64,000 nt of DNA, taken from the NCBI GenBank assembly GCA_900542495.1, contig UQNW01000009.1, forward strand, positions 50,448-114,447, given 5' to 3'. Source of the stretch: an uncultured Roseburia sp. (GTDB lineage Bacteria; Bacillota; Clostridia; Lachnospirales; Lachnospiraceae). The notes below the pieces were generated by a model, which saw nothing but the letters and a program-made list of their open reading frames with translations, did not search any database and was not told the origin of the DNA. Every line of letters starts with the position of its first letter. The first letter of the stretch is position 1. Of the stretch, positions 1 to 8,675 are shown piece by piece. The position numbers were made by a program, and so were the translations under genes.

Positions 1-69
1 TAAAGAGGAGGAACCGATTTTTACAACGACTCTTTTTTTCTTGGTAAAATCAAATTCTTTCTCGTTCAT
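1..69 (-). CDS. proB: Glutamate 5-kinase, N-terminal fragment cut by window edge
   Basis: Only the first 23 codons lie in the window. Reading leftward from an ATG at 67-69, the protein begins MNEKEFDFTKKK and continues into RVVVKIGSSSL, the nucleotide-binding start typical of glutamate 5-kinases, which phosphorylate glutamate in the first step of proline synthesis. A ribosome-binding site (AAGGAG, four bases before the ATG) supports this start. The gene continues beyond position 1. The identification rests on this short conserved motif, so it is probable rather than certain. Confidence 0.75.
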   Translation of the reverse strand, partial: MNEKEFDFTKKKRVVVKIGSSSL

Positions 70-198
70 GCTGCTCCTTTTGATGCATCTGTTCTTTGTG
101 TCATTAATCCTATCTATGATCCAGCCGATCATGATATAGGTGAAATATTTGAGCTATTTACCACTTTATCATATCTTAATCCAAATATCAAAAAACTT

Positions 199-1110
199 TT
201 ATTCTTTTTTCTTCTTTCTCTTCTTCATGATCGCTCTCACCACAATGACCACAACTGCTGCGATCACTACCCACACAAGAATGATCGGCAGCGATCCAAA
301 AAATCCTATTGTAAAACTGCGGATGCCCCGACCTACCTGATATAAGCTGTCGCCAAACCGGTCTTTTATCTCTGCAAAAAAGCTTTTCTCCCCTGTTTCC
401 GTAATACGCTCTACCTCATCCACATCCACATTCACTGTGCTGTAATCGATCTGATTGTCAAGCATCCGAAGCTGGCTTCCATAATTCTCCAATTCATACC
501 GCACCTCTGATAATTTACTTTCTATAGCAAGAAGATCCTCCATATTTTCTGCATCGGAAAGTAATTCCATCAGGCGTTCCTGTTCTGTCTCTAATGCTTT
601 TTTGCGGCTCTCCACATCCACATACTGTAAGGTCACATCCTCGACAGATTCGTTTTTCTGCGTTACATTACCGATCTCGCTCACCACTTCTACAAACTGA
701 TTCAATTCTGCGGTTGGGATCCTTATCGTATAACTTGCATATCTTGTATTGTTATAATAATAACTATGTCCACTCACTGAAGAATTTTCAATATAACCAC
801 CCAGTTCTGCTGTTTTCTCACTTAAATTACTTAGCAGGGAATCAAATTCTGTCGTCTGTAAAGACAGATAAACGGTGCGGATCAATTTCCGTCCGGAGGC
901 CACCTGTCCATCCAGCCCATTTTCTGATGTGATCCCTTCATCTGTTTCCATTTCCTGCTCATTGCCATAATCCTCATCCAGAAAAGCTCCATTCATACTG
1001 CTTTCTCCGGATGCAAATTCCGGCTTGGCATCCATACTCTTACTGCCACATCCGGCTGCTGCAGACAACATAAAGACTACACATAAAAAAATCATACATT
1101 TTTTCTTCAT
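199..1110 (-). CDS. DUF4349 domain lipoprotein
   Basis: A 303-residue envelope protein. It starts with a lipoprotein signal (MKKKCMIFLC, lipobox ending at C21), so it is probably lipid-anchored outside the cell. A DUF4349 region follows (LIRTVYLSLQ onward), with a long helical, coiled-coil-like stretch, and the protein ends in a membrane helix at about 273-292 followed by a lysine-rich tail. Having both an N-terminal lipid anchor and a C-terminal helix is usual for this family, whose function is unknown. I chose the ATG at 1110 because GGAGGGG sits just upstream and the signal peptide begins there. A longer frame to 1149 has no comparable support. It lies downstream of the rnf operon but is separated from it by a terminator. 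Confidence 0.85.
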   Translation of the reverse strand: MKKKCMIFLCVVFMLSAAAGCGSKSMDAKPEFASGESSMNGAFLDEDYGNEQEMETDEGITSENGLDGQVASGRKLIRTVYLSLQTTEFDSLLSNLSEKTAELGGYIENSSVSGHSYYYNNTRYASYTIRIPTAELNQFVEVVSEIGNVTQKNESVEDVTLQYVDVESRKKALETEQERLMELLSDAENMEDLLAIESKLSEVRYELENYGSQLRMLDNQIDYSTVNVDVDEVERITETGEKSFFAEIKDRFGDSLYQVGRGIRSFTIGFFGSLPIILVWVVIAAVVVIVVRAIMKKRKKKKE

Positions 1111-1220
1111 CGAACCCCTCCTTTTCCCATGCCAGACTTTACATATCATGCTTCTCTGACAAAACTATATGATATTCTTTATTTTACTATATCCCCGACA
1201 AAAAATCGACACTTTTGCAT

Positions 1221-1261
1221 AAAAATACGTCTGTACCGGCATAATTGCCGATACAGACGCA
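1221..1261 (-). terminator. Terminator of the rnf operon
   Basis: On the minus strand a 16-bp stem (1226-1241 with 1246-1261, loop of four) is followed by a run of five T. It lies about 75 bases after the rnfB stop and before the DUF4349 gene, so it should end the rnf transcript. Confidence 0.85.
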
Positions 1262-1334
1262 TTCAGCTCTGAGACTTATGATAGGTCCCACATTTTATTT
1301 TTATCCTGTGTTCCTGTTCACTGCTCTTAAGGTC

Positions 1335-2126
1335 TTATAAAATAATCTTCTTCGGACACTTCTCAGCACAGAGACCACATTTTGTACATTTTTCCTGGTC
1401 GATATAAGCAACGTTATCTACAACATGTACTGCATCGGCCGGGCAGTTTTTCTCACATAAGTGACATGCAATACATCCGACAGAGCAAGCTTTCATAACA
1501 TCTTTACCCTTGTCTTTGGAGCTGCACTGTACAATATGTTTTGCGCTGACTGGTAAAAGCTCGATCAAATGTTTTGGACATGCAGCAACACATTTACCAC
1601 ATGCTTTACATGTTTCCTTGTCAACAACTGCAACACCGTCTACAACATGGATTGCATCAAACGGACAGGCTTTCACACAGTTACCGAATCCAAGACATCC
1701 GTAGTTACAGGATTTTGGTCCGCCATTTGGAACAAATGCCATAGCTGCACAATCCTGAACGCCTGTATACTCATAGTCCTGATTTGCTTTTTCACAGGTT
1801 CCGGCACATTTTACAAATGCTGCTTTGCGCTCGCCTTCCTCTGCTTTTACACCCATAATCTCACCGATCTTGGCTGCAACAGGTGCACCACCAACCGGGC
1901 ACTGGTTGACTGGAGCTTCCCCTTTTACGATAGCGGCTGCAAGACCGGAACATCCGGCATATCCACAACCACCACAGTTATTTCCTGGAAGAGCCTCTGT
2001 AACTGCTACTTCTCTCTCATCTACTTCTACTTTGAATTTTTCTCCGGAAACACCAAGGAAAAATCCAATTAAAATACCAACACCGCCGACTACAACGGCT
2101 GCAAAAATAATTGCTGTAATGTTCAT
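1335..2126 (-). CDS. rnfB: Rnf complex iron-sulfur subunit B
   Basis: RnfB is the peripheral iron-sulfur subunit that accepts electrons from reduced ferredoxin in the ion-pumping ferredoxin:NAD+ oxidoreductase. In the 263 residues I see one N-terminal membrane anchor (about 4-24). A four-Cys cluster-binding domain follows (C51, C54, C59, C76), and then ferredoxin-type CxxCxxCxxxCP sets around C140-C154, C173-C183, C218-C228 and C247-C257. It is the last gene of rnfCDGEAB, 13 bases after rnfA, and a strong terminator follows. This gene order is the usual clostridial one. Confidence 0.97.
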   Translation of the reverse strand: MNITAIIFAAVVVGGVGILIGFFLGVSGEKFKVEVDEREVAVTEALPGNNCGGCGYAGCSGLAAAIVKGEAPVNQCPVGGAPVAAKIGEIMGVKAEEGERKAAFVKCAGTCEKANQDYEYTGVQDCAAMAFVPNGGPKSCNYGCLGFGNCVKACPFDAIHVVDGVAVVDKETCKACGKCVAACPKHLIELLPVSAKHIVQCSSKDKGKDVMKACSVGCIACHLCEKNCPADAVHVVDNVAYIDQEKCTKCGLCAEKCPKKIIL

Positions 2127-2139
2127 CGTCTTTTTCCTC

Positions 2140-2736
2140 CTAAATCATTCCTGAGAATCCCATGAATGCGATTGACATCAGACATGCTGTGATCAGTACA
2201 ATTGCTGTTCCCTGGAAAGGCTTTGGAATATCATTGTATTCAATCTTCTCACGAAGACCAGCCATGATCACGATTGCGATCAGGAAACCAAATGCAGTTG
2301 CAAAACCATTTACAACACCCTGAAGAATGTTATATTCCTTTGTAACGTTTGTAAGTGCAACACCTAATACTGCACAGTTTGTTGTGATCAGTGGTAAATA
2401 CACACCTAAGCTCTTGTATAAAGCTGGCATGGATTTCTTTAAAAACATCTCTACGAACTGAACTAATGCTGCAATTACTAAAATGAATACGATTGTCTGC
2501 AGATAAGTAAGGTCAATGCCTTTGCTCAGCAGATATTCATTTGCAAGAATATACTTGTAGATCAGTCCGGTTACAAAAGATGAAATTGTAATAACGAATA
2601 CAACTGCGCCACCCATTCCGGCTGCAGTTTCAGTTTTCTTGGATACACCTAAGAATGGACAGATACCAAGGAACTGGCTTAATACAACGTTATTTACAAT
2701 CGCAGATCCGACTGCAATTAAAATTAATTCTTTCAT
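2140..2736 (-). CDS. rnfA: Rnf complex membrane subunit A
   Basis: A 198-residue integral membrane protein with about six helices, of the RnfA/NqrE family. C26 (in LGICPFLG) and C121 (in TTNCAVLG) match the cysteines known in related Rnf/Nqr structures to hold a [2Fe-2S] cluster within the membrane, shared with RnfE. It transfers electrons across the membrane as part of the ion pump. It sits 14 bases after rnfE. Confidence 0.97.
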   Translation of the reverse strand: MKELILIAVGSAIVNNVVLSQFLGICPFLGVSKKTETAAGMGGAVVFVITISSFVTGLIYKYILANEYLLSKGIDLTYLQTIVFILVIAALVQFVEMFLKKSMPALYKSLGVYLPLITTNCAVLGVALTNVTKEYNILQGVVNGFATAFGFLIAIVIMAGLREKIEYNDIPKPFQGTAIVLITACLMSIAFMGFSGMI

Positions 2737-2750
2737 TTGTATCTATCCTC

Positions 2751-3473
2751 CTATTCTGTTTTCTCAGCCACTGCTGAAGCTTCTGTTTTTTTACCTGAAC
2801 ATGTTGCAGACATTCCACATCCTGCACAGTCACCGGTGATACATCCGGACGGTTTTGCAAGTGGTTTGCCTTTTGCTTCCATTTTAGCTCTGACAATGTT
2901 CATAATAGCAACCAGACATGCAAGTACTAAGAATGCACCAGGTGCCATTACGAAAATTGTGATTGGTGTAAACCAGCTTAAGGAAAGAACCTGTGCGCCA
3001 AAAATCTGACCTGCACCAAGCAGCTCACGGAAAAGACCGATCAGTGTCAGACCAAGTGTAAATCCAAGTCCCATACCAAGTCCATCGAAGATAGAAGGAA
3101 CAACCGGATTCTTAGAAGCGTAGCTTTCTGCACGACCTAAGATGATACAGTTAACAACGATCAATGGGATATATACACCTAAAGAATCTGAAAGACTTGG
3201 TGTATAAGCCTGCATCATAAACTGAACAACAGTAACAAGTGATGCTACGATTACGATGTAAGCCGGCATACGCACACCGTTTGGAATTACCTTACGGAAT
3301 GCTGAGATCAATAAGTTGGATAATACTAATACTACGGTTGTAGAAAGTCCCATACCAAGTCCGTTGATAGCAGAGGATGTAACCGCCAAAGTAGGACACA
3401 TACCAAGCATCAGAACGAAGGTTGGATTTTCTTTGATAATACCGTTATATAAACGTTCTACATTTTTGTTCAT
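2751..3473 (-). CDS. rnfE: Rnf complex membrane subunit E with Cys-rich tail
   Basis: A 240-residue subunit of the RnfE/NqrD family, paralogous to RnfA. The membrane part (about 15-195) carries C26 and C109, the counterparts of the RnfA cluster ligands. After the last helix there is a hydrophilic tail of about 45 residues with C211, C216, C219 and C225, spaced CX4CX2CX5C, then a run of Lys, Ala and Glu. The tail is not part of the minimal membrane fold, and it could bind metal or a small iron-sulfur cluster. The start overlaps the rnfG stop by one base, so translation is probably coupled. Confidence 0.96.
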   Translation of the reverse strand: MNKNVERLYNGIIKENPTFVLMLGMCPTLAVTSSAINGLGMGLSTTVVLVLSNLLISAFRKVIPNGVRMPAYIVIVASLVTVVQFMMQAYTPSLSDSLGVYIPLIVVNCIILGRAESYASKNPVVPSIFDGLGMGLGFTLGLTLIGLFRELLGAGQIFGAQVLSLSWFTPITIFVMAPGAFLVLACLVAIMNIVRAKMEAKGKPLAKPSGCITGDCAGCGMSATCSGKKTEASAVAEKTE

Positions 3474-4081
3474 TAGTTTGTACCTCCTAATACATTCTGG
3501 AAGTATGCGATGCAGGCATTCACACCGTTTGCCATAGCTTTGGATGTGATAGTTGCACCTGAGATAGATTCAATCTCACTGTCAGAAGAAGGTGCTGCTT
3601 TTACAACTGTAAAGGAATCAACGTTCTTTCCCTCGAACTGACTATAGAAAGCTTCTTCCTGTGCTTTCATACCAAGTCCAGGAGTCTCTGCGATGTCTGT
3701 GATGGAATATCCATTGACAGTACCATCATTCTGGATACCAACGGAGAATGTAATAGTTGCCTGGCTGGCGTCTTTTGCTGTAACGGTCAAAACATAACCG
3801 ATCACATTGCCACTTGCATCAAGGGCAGTGTTCACACTGTCAATCTGGTCTGAAAAGCCTTTTTCTGTCATAAGTGCTGCTGCTGCATCCGCATCAAAAT
3901 CACTGTATTCTTCGAAGGATGCTGCATCTTCAAATACCTGTTTGTAGGCAGCCTGTGTTTTTTCGTAATTTACCTGATCAATGGAAGGTTTGGTAATTCC
4001 ATAGACAACTCCGAGGATCAAACCAAGAACGACTGTAAATGCGAATAAAACCAAAGCGTCATGTACGATCTTTTTATTCAT
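3473..4081 (-). CDS. rnfG: Rnf complex FMN-binding subunit G
   Basis: A 202-residue protein with one N-terminal membrane helix (about 9-30) and an extracytoplasmic FMN-binding domain. The sequence SISGATITS holds the S(T)GAT flavinylation motif, with T177 expected to carry FMN through a phosphoester bond. The family relays electrons between membrane iron-sulfur and flavin centres in Rnf and Nqr complexes. It begins 3 bases after the rnfD stop. The covalent flavin needs an ApbE flavin transferase, and none is encoded in this window. Confidence 0.97.
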   Translation of the reverse strand: MNKKIVHDALVLFAFTVVLGLILGVVYGITKPSIDQVNYEKTQAAYKQVFEDAASFEEYSDFDADAAAALMTEKGFSDQIDSVNTALDASGNVIGYVLTVTAKDASQATITFSVGIQNDGTVNGYSITDIAETPGLGMKAQEEAFYSQFEGKNVDSFTVVKAAPSSDSEIESISGATITSKAMANGVNACIAYFQNVLGGTN

Positions 4082-4084
4082 AAT

Positions 4085-5065
4085 TTACTTTGCCTCCTTT
4101 TCAGGTTTTGTTTTCACAACACCAAAAGCGTTTGGTACTGTGTATTTCTCGATCATAGGAACTAAGAGGTTGCTTAAGATAATTGCAAAGGAAACTCCTT
4201 CTGCATTGGCTCCGAAGCAACGGAACAGTCCTGTGAAAATACCACAGCAGATACCAAAAATGATCTGTCCTCTTGGTGTGATTGGAGAAGTCACATAGTC
4301 TGTCGCCATGAAGAATGCACCAAGCATTAATCCACCGCCGCAGAGCTGTGCTGTCACATAGTTCATGTCAAATCCATGTCCACCAAACAGCAGAATGAAT
4401 ACAACAAATGTAATAATATAGGAAGCCGGGATTCTAAGGTCGATAACGCCCATTAAGATCAGGAAAATGGCTCCAATTAAAATTGCGATTGCAGATGTCT
4501 CACCGATCGTACCTGCTGTCTTACCGATCAGCATGCTCATGGTGTTCACTGCTTCCCCATTTCTCATCTGTGCAAGTGGTGTTGCTCCTGAGTATGCGCC
4601 TACAGTGAAGTTTGTCATATCCGCTGCAAATGCGATCAGTAAGAAACATCTTGCTCCGAGAGCCGGGTTCATGAAGTTCTGTCCAAGTCCGCCGAACATC
4701 ATCTTAACGATAACGATTGCGAACACGCCACCGATTACTGCTTCCCACCAAGGAAGTGTTGCCGGAAGGTTTAATGCAAGAAGCAAGCCTGTTACAACTG
4801 CACTCAAATCATTGATGCTGTTCTTTTTATGTACGATCTTATTGAAGATCCATTCGGAAGCTACACAACTTGCGATAGTTACTAAAATTAAAATCAGCGC
4901 TCTGATACCAAAGTTATAAATACCAAACAAACTGGTTGGCAGTAATGCAATGATCACATAAAGCATGATCTTGCTTGTTGTATCTTTCGAGCGTACGTGT
5001 GGTGATGATGAAACATGATATAAATCACTCACGGGATCCACCTCTTTCTTCGTATTTTTTATCAC
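4085..5065 (-). CDS. rnfD: Rnf complex membrane flavoprotein subunit D
   Basis: A 326-residue polytopic membrane protein of the RnfD/NqrB family. The flavinylation motif SGAT occurs at 159-162 (in YSGATPLAQM), with T162 the expected FMN-carrying residue. Many helices are visible between about 33 and 310. In the complex it forms much of the ion-conducting path. It lies 32 bases after rnfC and 3 bases before rnfG. Length and motif match the family well. Confidence 0.97.
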   Translation of the reverse strand: MIKNTKKEVDPVSDLYHVSSSPHVRSKDTTSKIMLYVIIALLPTSLFGIYNFGIRALILILVTIASCVASEWIFNKIVHKKNSINDLSAVVTGLLLALNLPATLPWWEAVIGGVFAIVIVKMMFGGLGQNFMNPALGARCFLLIAFAADMTNFTVGAYSGATPLAQMRNGEAVNTMSMLIGKTAGTIGETSAIAILIGAIFLILMGVIDLRIPASYIITFVVFILLFGGHGFDMNYVTAQLCGGGLMLGAFFMATDYVTSPITPRGQIIFGICCGIFTGLFRCFGANAEGVSFAIILSNLLVPMIEKYTVPNAFGVVKTKPEKEAK

Positions 5066-5097
5066 AATAAATTTCTGATGCTCTCTTTATTGTCTGT

Positions 5098-6417
5098 TTA
5101 TTTTTTTCTCTTTGCTGCAAGAACCTGTTTTTTCATAGTCTTGATAGACTGTGCCAGCTGACGTTTTGCAGGACATGCGAAACTACAGCTTCCACACTCG
5201 ATACATTCAAGTCCATGCCATTTTTCAAATTCATCAGCTACACCATGATCTGCCATTTTGGCAAGTCTTGACGGAATCAGCTGTTCCGGACATGCTTCAA
5301 CGCAGCGTCCACAGTTAATACATGGAGACGGTTCAGCTTTTGCCACCTCATCTTCTGCCAGACATAACAGGGAAGAAGATGTCTTAGTGGTAGGAATATC
5401 CAGAGAGAACATGGAAAATCCCATCATAGGACCACCGGAAATGATCTTTTCTGGCTGTACCTTGAATCCACCAGCAGCCTCTACTAACTCTGCATAGTTG
5501 GTTCCGATGTAATATAAGAAGTTTCCAGGATTTGCAATTGCATCACCTGTAATGGTAGATACACGGTTCATCACTGGTTTTCCTAATTTTACAGCATTGT
5601 AGATTGCAATGATTGTCTCTACGTTATCTACGATACATCCTGCATCGGCAGGTAACATCTTAGAGTTGATTGCTCTGCCTGTTACAGCGTAGATCAACTG
5701 ACGCTCACCACCCTGTGGGTACTTGGTCTGTAATGGACAGACTTCGATACGAGGTTCGTCTTTTGTTAATTCCTGTAATTTTGCAATACAGTCCGGTTTA
5801 TTGTTCTCAACACCGAACACACCTTTTGCTTTATCAAAGATCTGTAAGATGATCTTCATTCCGGCAACTAATTCTTCCGGATTTTCAAGCATTCTGCGGT
5901 AGTCAGCAGTCAGATATGGCTCACATTCTGCGCAGTTTGCAATAATGTACTCAATTTTCTCCGGCTCTTTTGGAGAAAGTTTTACATGAGTAGGGAAACC
6001 AGCACCGCCCATTCCGACAACGCCTGCTTCTTTTACTTTGTTAATGATTTCTTCTTTGGAAAGAGCTGTCACATCCTCACATGGAGTGAACTCTACTTCC
6101 TTGTACTCTCCATCATTCTCAATGACAATGGAATTCACCATGTCTCCAACCGCTACGCGGCGTGGTTCAATGGCTTTTACGGTACCGGATACAGATGCAT
6201 AGATTGGAGAAGAAACAAAACCGCCTGCCTCTGCAATCTTCTGACCTCTTAATACGGTATCACCTTTCGCTACAATTGGATTTGCTGGTGCGCCGATATG
6301 CTGGGATACCGGATAAACCAGATCGCCCTTAGGTAAAACTTCCTTGATTGGCTGATCTTTTGCCAGTTCCTTTCCTTCATAAGGATGGACGCCACCTTTA
6401 AATGTCTTTAAACCCAT
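5098..6417 (-). CDS. rnfC: Rnf complex NADH-side subunit C
   Basis: A 439-residue cytoplasmic subunit where NAD+ is reduced. It has the RnfC N-terminal barrel (GLKTFKGGVHP), a flavin/NADH-binding domain with GMGGAGFPTHVKLSP, and two ferredoxin sets near the C-terminus (CINCGRCVEACP and CIECGSCSFACP). It is the first gene of the operon. I chose ATG 6417 because the conserved family start MGLKTFKGG begins there; the frame stays open upstream to 6468 without family similarity. The ribosome-binding site is weak (GCGGGG). A candidate promoter lies about 70 bases upstream. Confidence 0.96.
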   Translation of the reverse strand: MGLKTFKGGVHPYEGKELAKDQPIKEVLPKGDLVYPVSQHIGAPANPIVAKGDTVLRGQKIAEAGGFVSSPIYASVSGTVKAIEPRRVAVGDMVNSIVIENDGEYKEVEFTPCEDVTALSKEEIINKVKEAGVVGMGGAGFPTHVKLSPKEPEKIEYIIANCAECEPYLTADYRRMLENPEELVAGMKIILQIFDKAKGVFGVENNKPDCIAKLQELTKDEPRIEVCPLQTKYPQGGERQLIYAVTGRAINSKMLPADAGCIVDNVETIIAIYNAVKLGKPVMNRVSTITGDAIANPGNFLYYIGTNYAELVEAAGGFKVQPEKIISGGPMMGFSMFSLDIPTTKTSSSLLCLAEDEVAKAEPSPCINCGRCVEACPEQLIPSRLAKMADHGVADEFEKWHGLECIECGSCSFACPAKRQLAQSIKTMKKQVLAAKRKK

Positions 6418-6485
6418 TTTTGTGCCCCGCTTTCTCTTATTTAGTATTATATTTTGCGCTAGAATCACAAAATATCATCAGCATG

Positions 6486-6491
6486 ATTATA
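6486..6491 (-). promoter_or_regulatory. Extended -10 promoter candidate for rnf operon
   Basis: On the minus strand TGTTATAAT gives a perfect TATAAT with an extended TG. No good -35 box lies at the right distance. Transcription would start near 6479, leaving a leader of about 60 bases before rnfC. Confidence 0.5.
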
Positions 6492-6729
6492 ACACAGCTC
6501 TCTCATATGAAATACGTTTTTTTTGTATTTTTTTTAGAACCTTTTGACAACTTTTTAACAATAATATACATATTTTTTAGAATATATAGATAATTTTTAC
6601 ATAATAAAATGGGTGTATTCTTTCTGGCAGATGTGCTAAACTGTAAGCAGAACAAAGTCTGGATTGCAGTATCCGGGCTTTCTGTAAAACTTTTCAGCCA
6701 TATAAAAATCAGAACAAAGGAAAAAACAC

Positions 6730-7833
6730 ATGAAAATCTGGAATGAAACACACTCTCTTACAGATACAAGCAAAATTTTAAATGAAACTCTCACAGAGGA
6801 TGCTGTTTTCTTTGATATTGAAACTACCGGTTTTTCCCCTGCTTATACCACACTCTATCTCATCGGCTGCGCTCATCGCGAAGGCGACAGTTTTATGATC
6901 ACACAGTATTTTGCAGAATCCAAAGAGGAAGAAGCCAGTGTACTCGCTGCTTTTTTACAGGAGCTGTCACATTTTCAGACAGTGATTTCATTCAACGGAA
7001 TCGGATTTGATATACCTTATTTAAAAAACAAGTGTCAGAAATACGGTCTTGCACATCCTTTTGATGAGAAAACCTATATTGATATTTATAAGGAAGTTTC
7101 TGCTTTGAAATTTTTACTCAAATTGCCAAATTACAAGCAGAAAACGATTGAAACTTTCCTTAATATCAATAGAGATGATGTTTTTTCCGGTGGTGAACTG
7201 ATCGAGGTCTATGAGAACTATCTGAAGACAAAAGACAATCAGGCTCTCTTTTTTCTGAAGCAGCACAATTACGAAGATGTCCTTGGCATGACAGAGCTCA
7301 TTGCTATCCGCAGCTACCACAAACTTTTCTGCGGCGGTTTTACAATAACCTCGGTGGAAACGAATATCTATAAAGACTGCAACGGCGAACCTCAAAAAGA
7401 GTTATTGCTCACTCTGCATAATGAATATGCCCTCCCGCAGCGTGTCTCCTGTCAGACAGACGATTTTTACCTGATCTGTGATGAGCATGAATCGAGATTA
7501 AGAATTCATTTACTGGAAGGAACGTTGAAATTTTTCTTCGATCATCCCGAAGATTATTACTATCTTCCAGCGGAAGATATGGCTATCCATAAAAGTGTTG
7601 CCTCCTATGTCGACAAAGAGTTCCGTAAGAAAGCAACCGCCGCAACCTGTTACACAAAAAAAGACGCCATTTTCGTTCCACAGTATGAAACGATCCTGAC
7701 GCCTGTTTTTAAGGAAAATGTCAAAGACAAACTCACCTATTTTGAGCTGACCAGCGAATTTCTTGATTCCGATTCTCTTCTGCTTCAGTATACCCGTCAT
7801 GTTTTCCGGCATTTTCTTACCGTAAAACATTAG
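6730..7833 (+). CDS. DEDDh ribonuclease H-like exonuclease (YprB family)
   Basis: A 367-residue protein whose N-terminal half is an RNase H-fold 3'-5' exonuclease-like domain. The exonuclease motifs are visible: DIETTG (D29, E31), SFNGIGFDIPYL (N89, D94) and HNYEDVLGM (H179, D183). They give a complete DEDDh set, so the domain should be active on DNA or RNA. The C-terminal 170 residues have no motif I recognise. It belongs with the YprB-like predicted exonucleases of Firmicutes, whose substrate is unknown. AAAGGA nine bases before the ATG supports the start. The gene is divergent from rnf and convergent with cheR, sharing a two-way terminator. Confidence 0.85.
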   Translation: MKIWNETHSLTDTSKILNETLTEDAVFFDIETTGFSPAYTTLYLIGCAHREGDSFMITQYFAESKEEEASVLAAFLQELSHFQTVISFNGIGFDIPYLKNKCQKYGLAHPFDEKTYIDIYKEVSALKFLLKLPNYKQKTIETFLNINRDDVFSGGELIEVYENYLKTKDNQALFFLKQHNYEDVLGMTELIAIRSYHKLFCGGFTITSVETNIYKDCNGEPQKELLLTLHNEYALPQRVSCQTDDFYLICDEHESRLRIHLLEGTLKFFFDHPEDYYYLPAEDMAIHKSVASYVDKEFRKKATAATCYTKKDAIFVPQYETILTPVFKENVKDKLTYFELTSEFLDSDSLLLQYTRHVFRHFLTVKH

Positions 7834-7847
7834 CTCTGCTCTGCAAC

Positions 7848-7892
7848 AAAAAAAGGCGGAAAAACCTTTTGTAATGTTTTCCGCCTTTTTTA
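7848..7892. terminator. Bidirectional terminator between convergent genes
   Basis: The stem AAAAGGCGGAAAA (about 7850-7864) pairs with TTTTCCGCCTTTT (7877-7890). It has a T run on the plus strand and an A run on the left, so it can stop transcription of both the exonuclease gene and cheR. Confidence 0.9.
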
Positions 7893-7897
7893 TTTTA

Positions 7898-8674
7898 TTA
7901 TTCTTTTTCAAAGAAGAAAGATTTATCCCGGACAAATCCAAGATCCTTGTAGTTCATGATCTGTTCTGTGCTTCCGATAAAGAGAACTCCGCCCTTTGTC
8001 ATGCACTGATTGAACTTTTTATAAATCTCATCCTTGGCTTCCTCGGTAAAGTAAATCACAACATTTCTACATACGATCAGATTACAGCCAGCCGGATATG
8101 GATCTTTCAGCAGATTGTGTTCTTTAAATTCCACTCTGCGCTTGATCTCATCTGAAATCTGATAAGAAGTTCCGATTTTGGTAAAGTATTTGTCCTTTAA
8201 ATCCTTCGGAACATTGGCAATGCTCTTCTCGTTATAAAGTCCCATTCTTGCTTTATCCAAAACCTGCTTGTCAATATCCGTAGCAATTACTTTGATATTA
8301 GCAAGTGGTATCTGTCTCGACAAAGCCATAACAAGAGAATATGGTTCGTCTCCGGTAGAGCATGCTGCACTCCAGACTTTCAGATTCTTTCCATAGGTTT
8401 TGATCAGTTTTGGGAACACCTCACCCTCTAAGATCTTCCACTGCTCCGGATTACGATAAAATTCAGAGACATTGATGGTCAAAAAGTTGACGAACTGTTC
8501 GAATTTTTCTTTATCCTTTTTGATCAGGTCTACATATGCATCATAGGAAGAAATCCCATTCTTATTAATAAGCGTATCAATTCTACGACGCATCTGTTTT
8601 TCCTTATAACAGTTCAGATCGATCTTAGTTAACACATATACATCTTTTTTGAATTTTTCATAATTATCAAGCAT
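7898..8674 (-). CDS. cheR: CheR-type protein-glutamate methyltransferase
   Basis: A 258-residue chemotaxis methyltransferase, which adds methyl groups from S-adenosylmethionine to glutamates of chemoreceptors. It has the helical CheR N-domain (about 5-60), the conserved TINVSEFYRNP segment (66-76), the SAM-binding motif WSAACSTGDEPYS (101-113) and CRNVVIYF near 203. No TPR extension is present, so it is the simple CheR form. It starts two bases after the rpsA stop, in an operon of housekeeping genes, far from any other visible chemotaxis gene. That implies a motile host and possibly expression tied to growth. Confidence 0.93.
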   Translation of the reverse strand: MLDNYEKFKKDVYVLTKIDLNCYKEKQMRRRIDTLINKNGISSYDAYVDLIKKDKEKFEQFVNFLTINVSEFYRNPEQWKILEGEVFPKLIKTYGKNLKVWSAACSTGDEPYSLVMALSRQIPLANIKVIATDIDKQVLDKARMGLYNEKSIANVPKDLKDKYFTKIGTSYQISDEIKRRVEFKEHNLLKDPYPAGCNLIVCRNVVIYFTEEAKDEIYKKFNQCMTKGGVLFIGSTEQIMNYKDLGFVRDKSFFFEKE

Positions 8675-8675
8675 A

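Noticed and set aside
6544..6572. Promoter for the plus-strand exonuclease gene
   Set aside because: TTGACA is present, but no convincing -10 lies at 17 bases; the region is too AT-rich to choose one.
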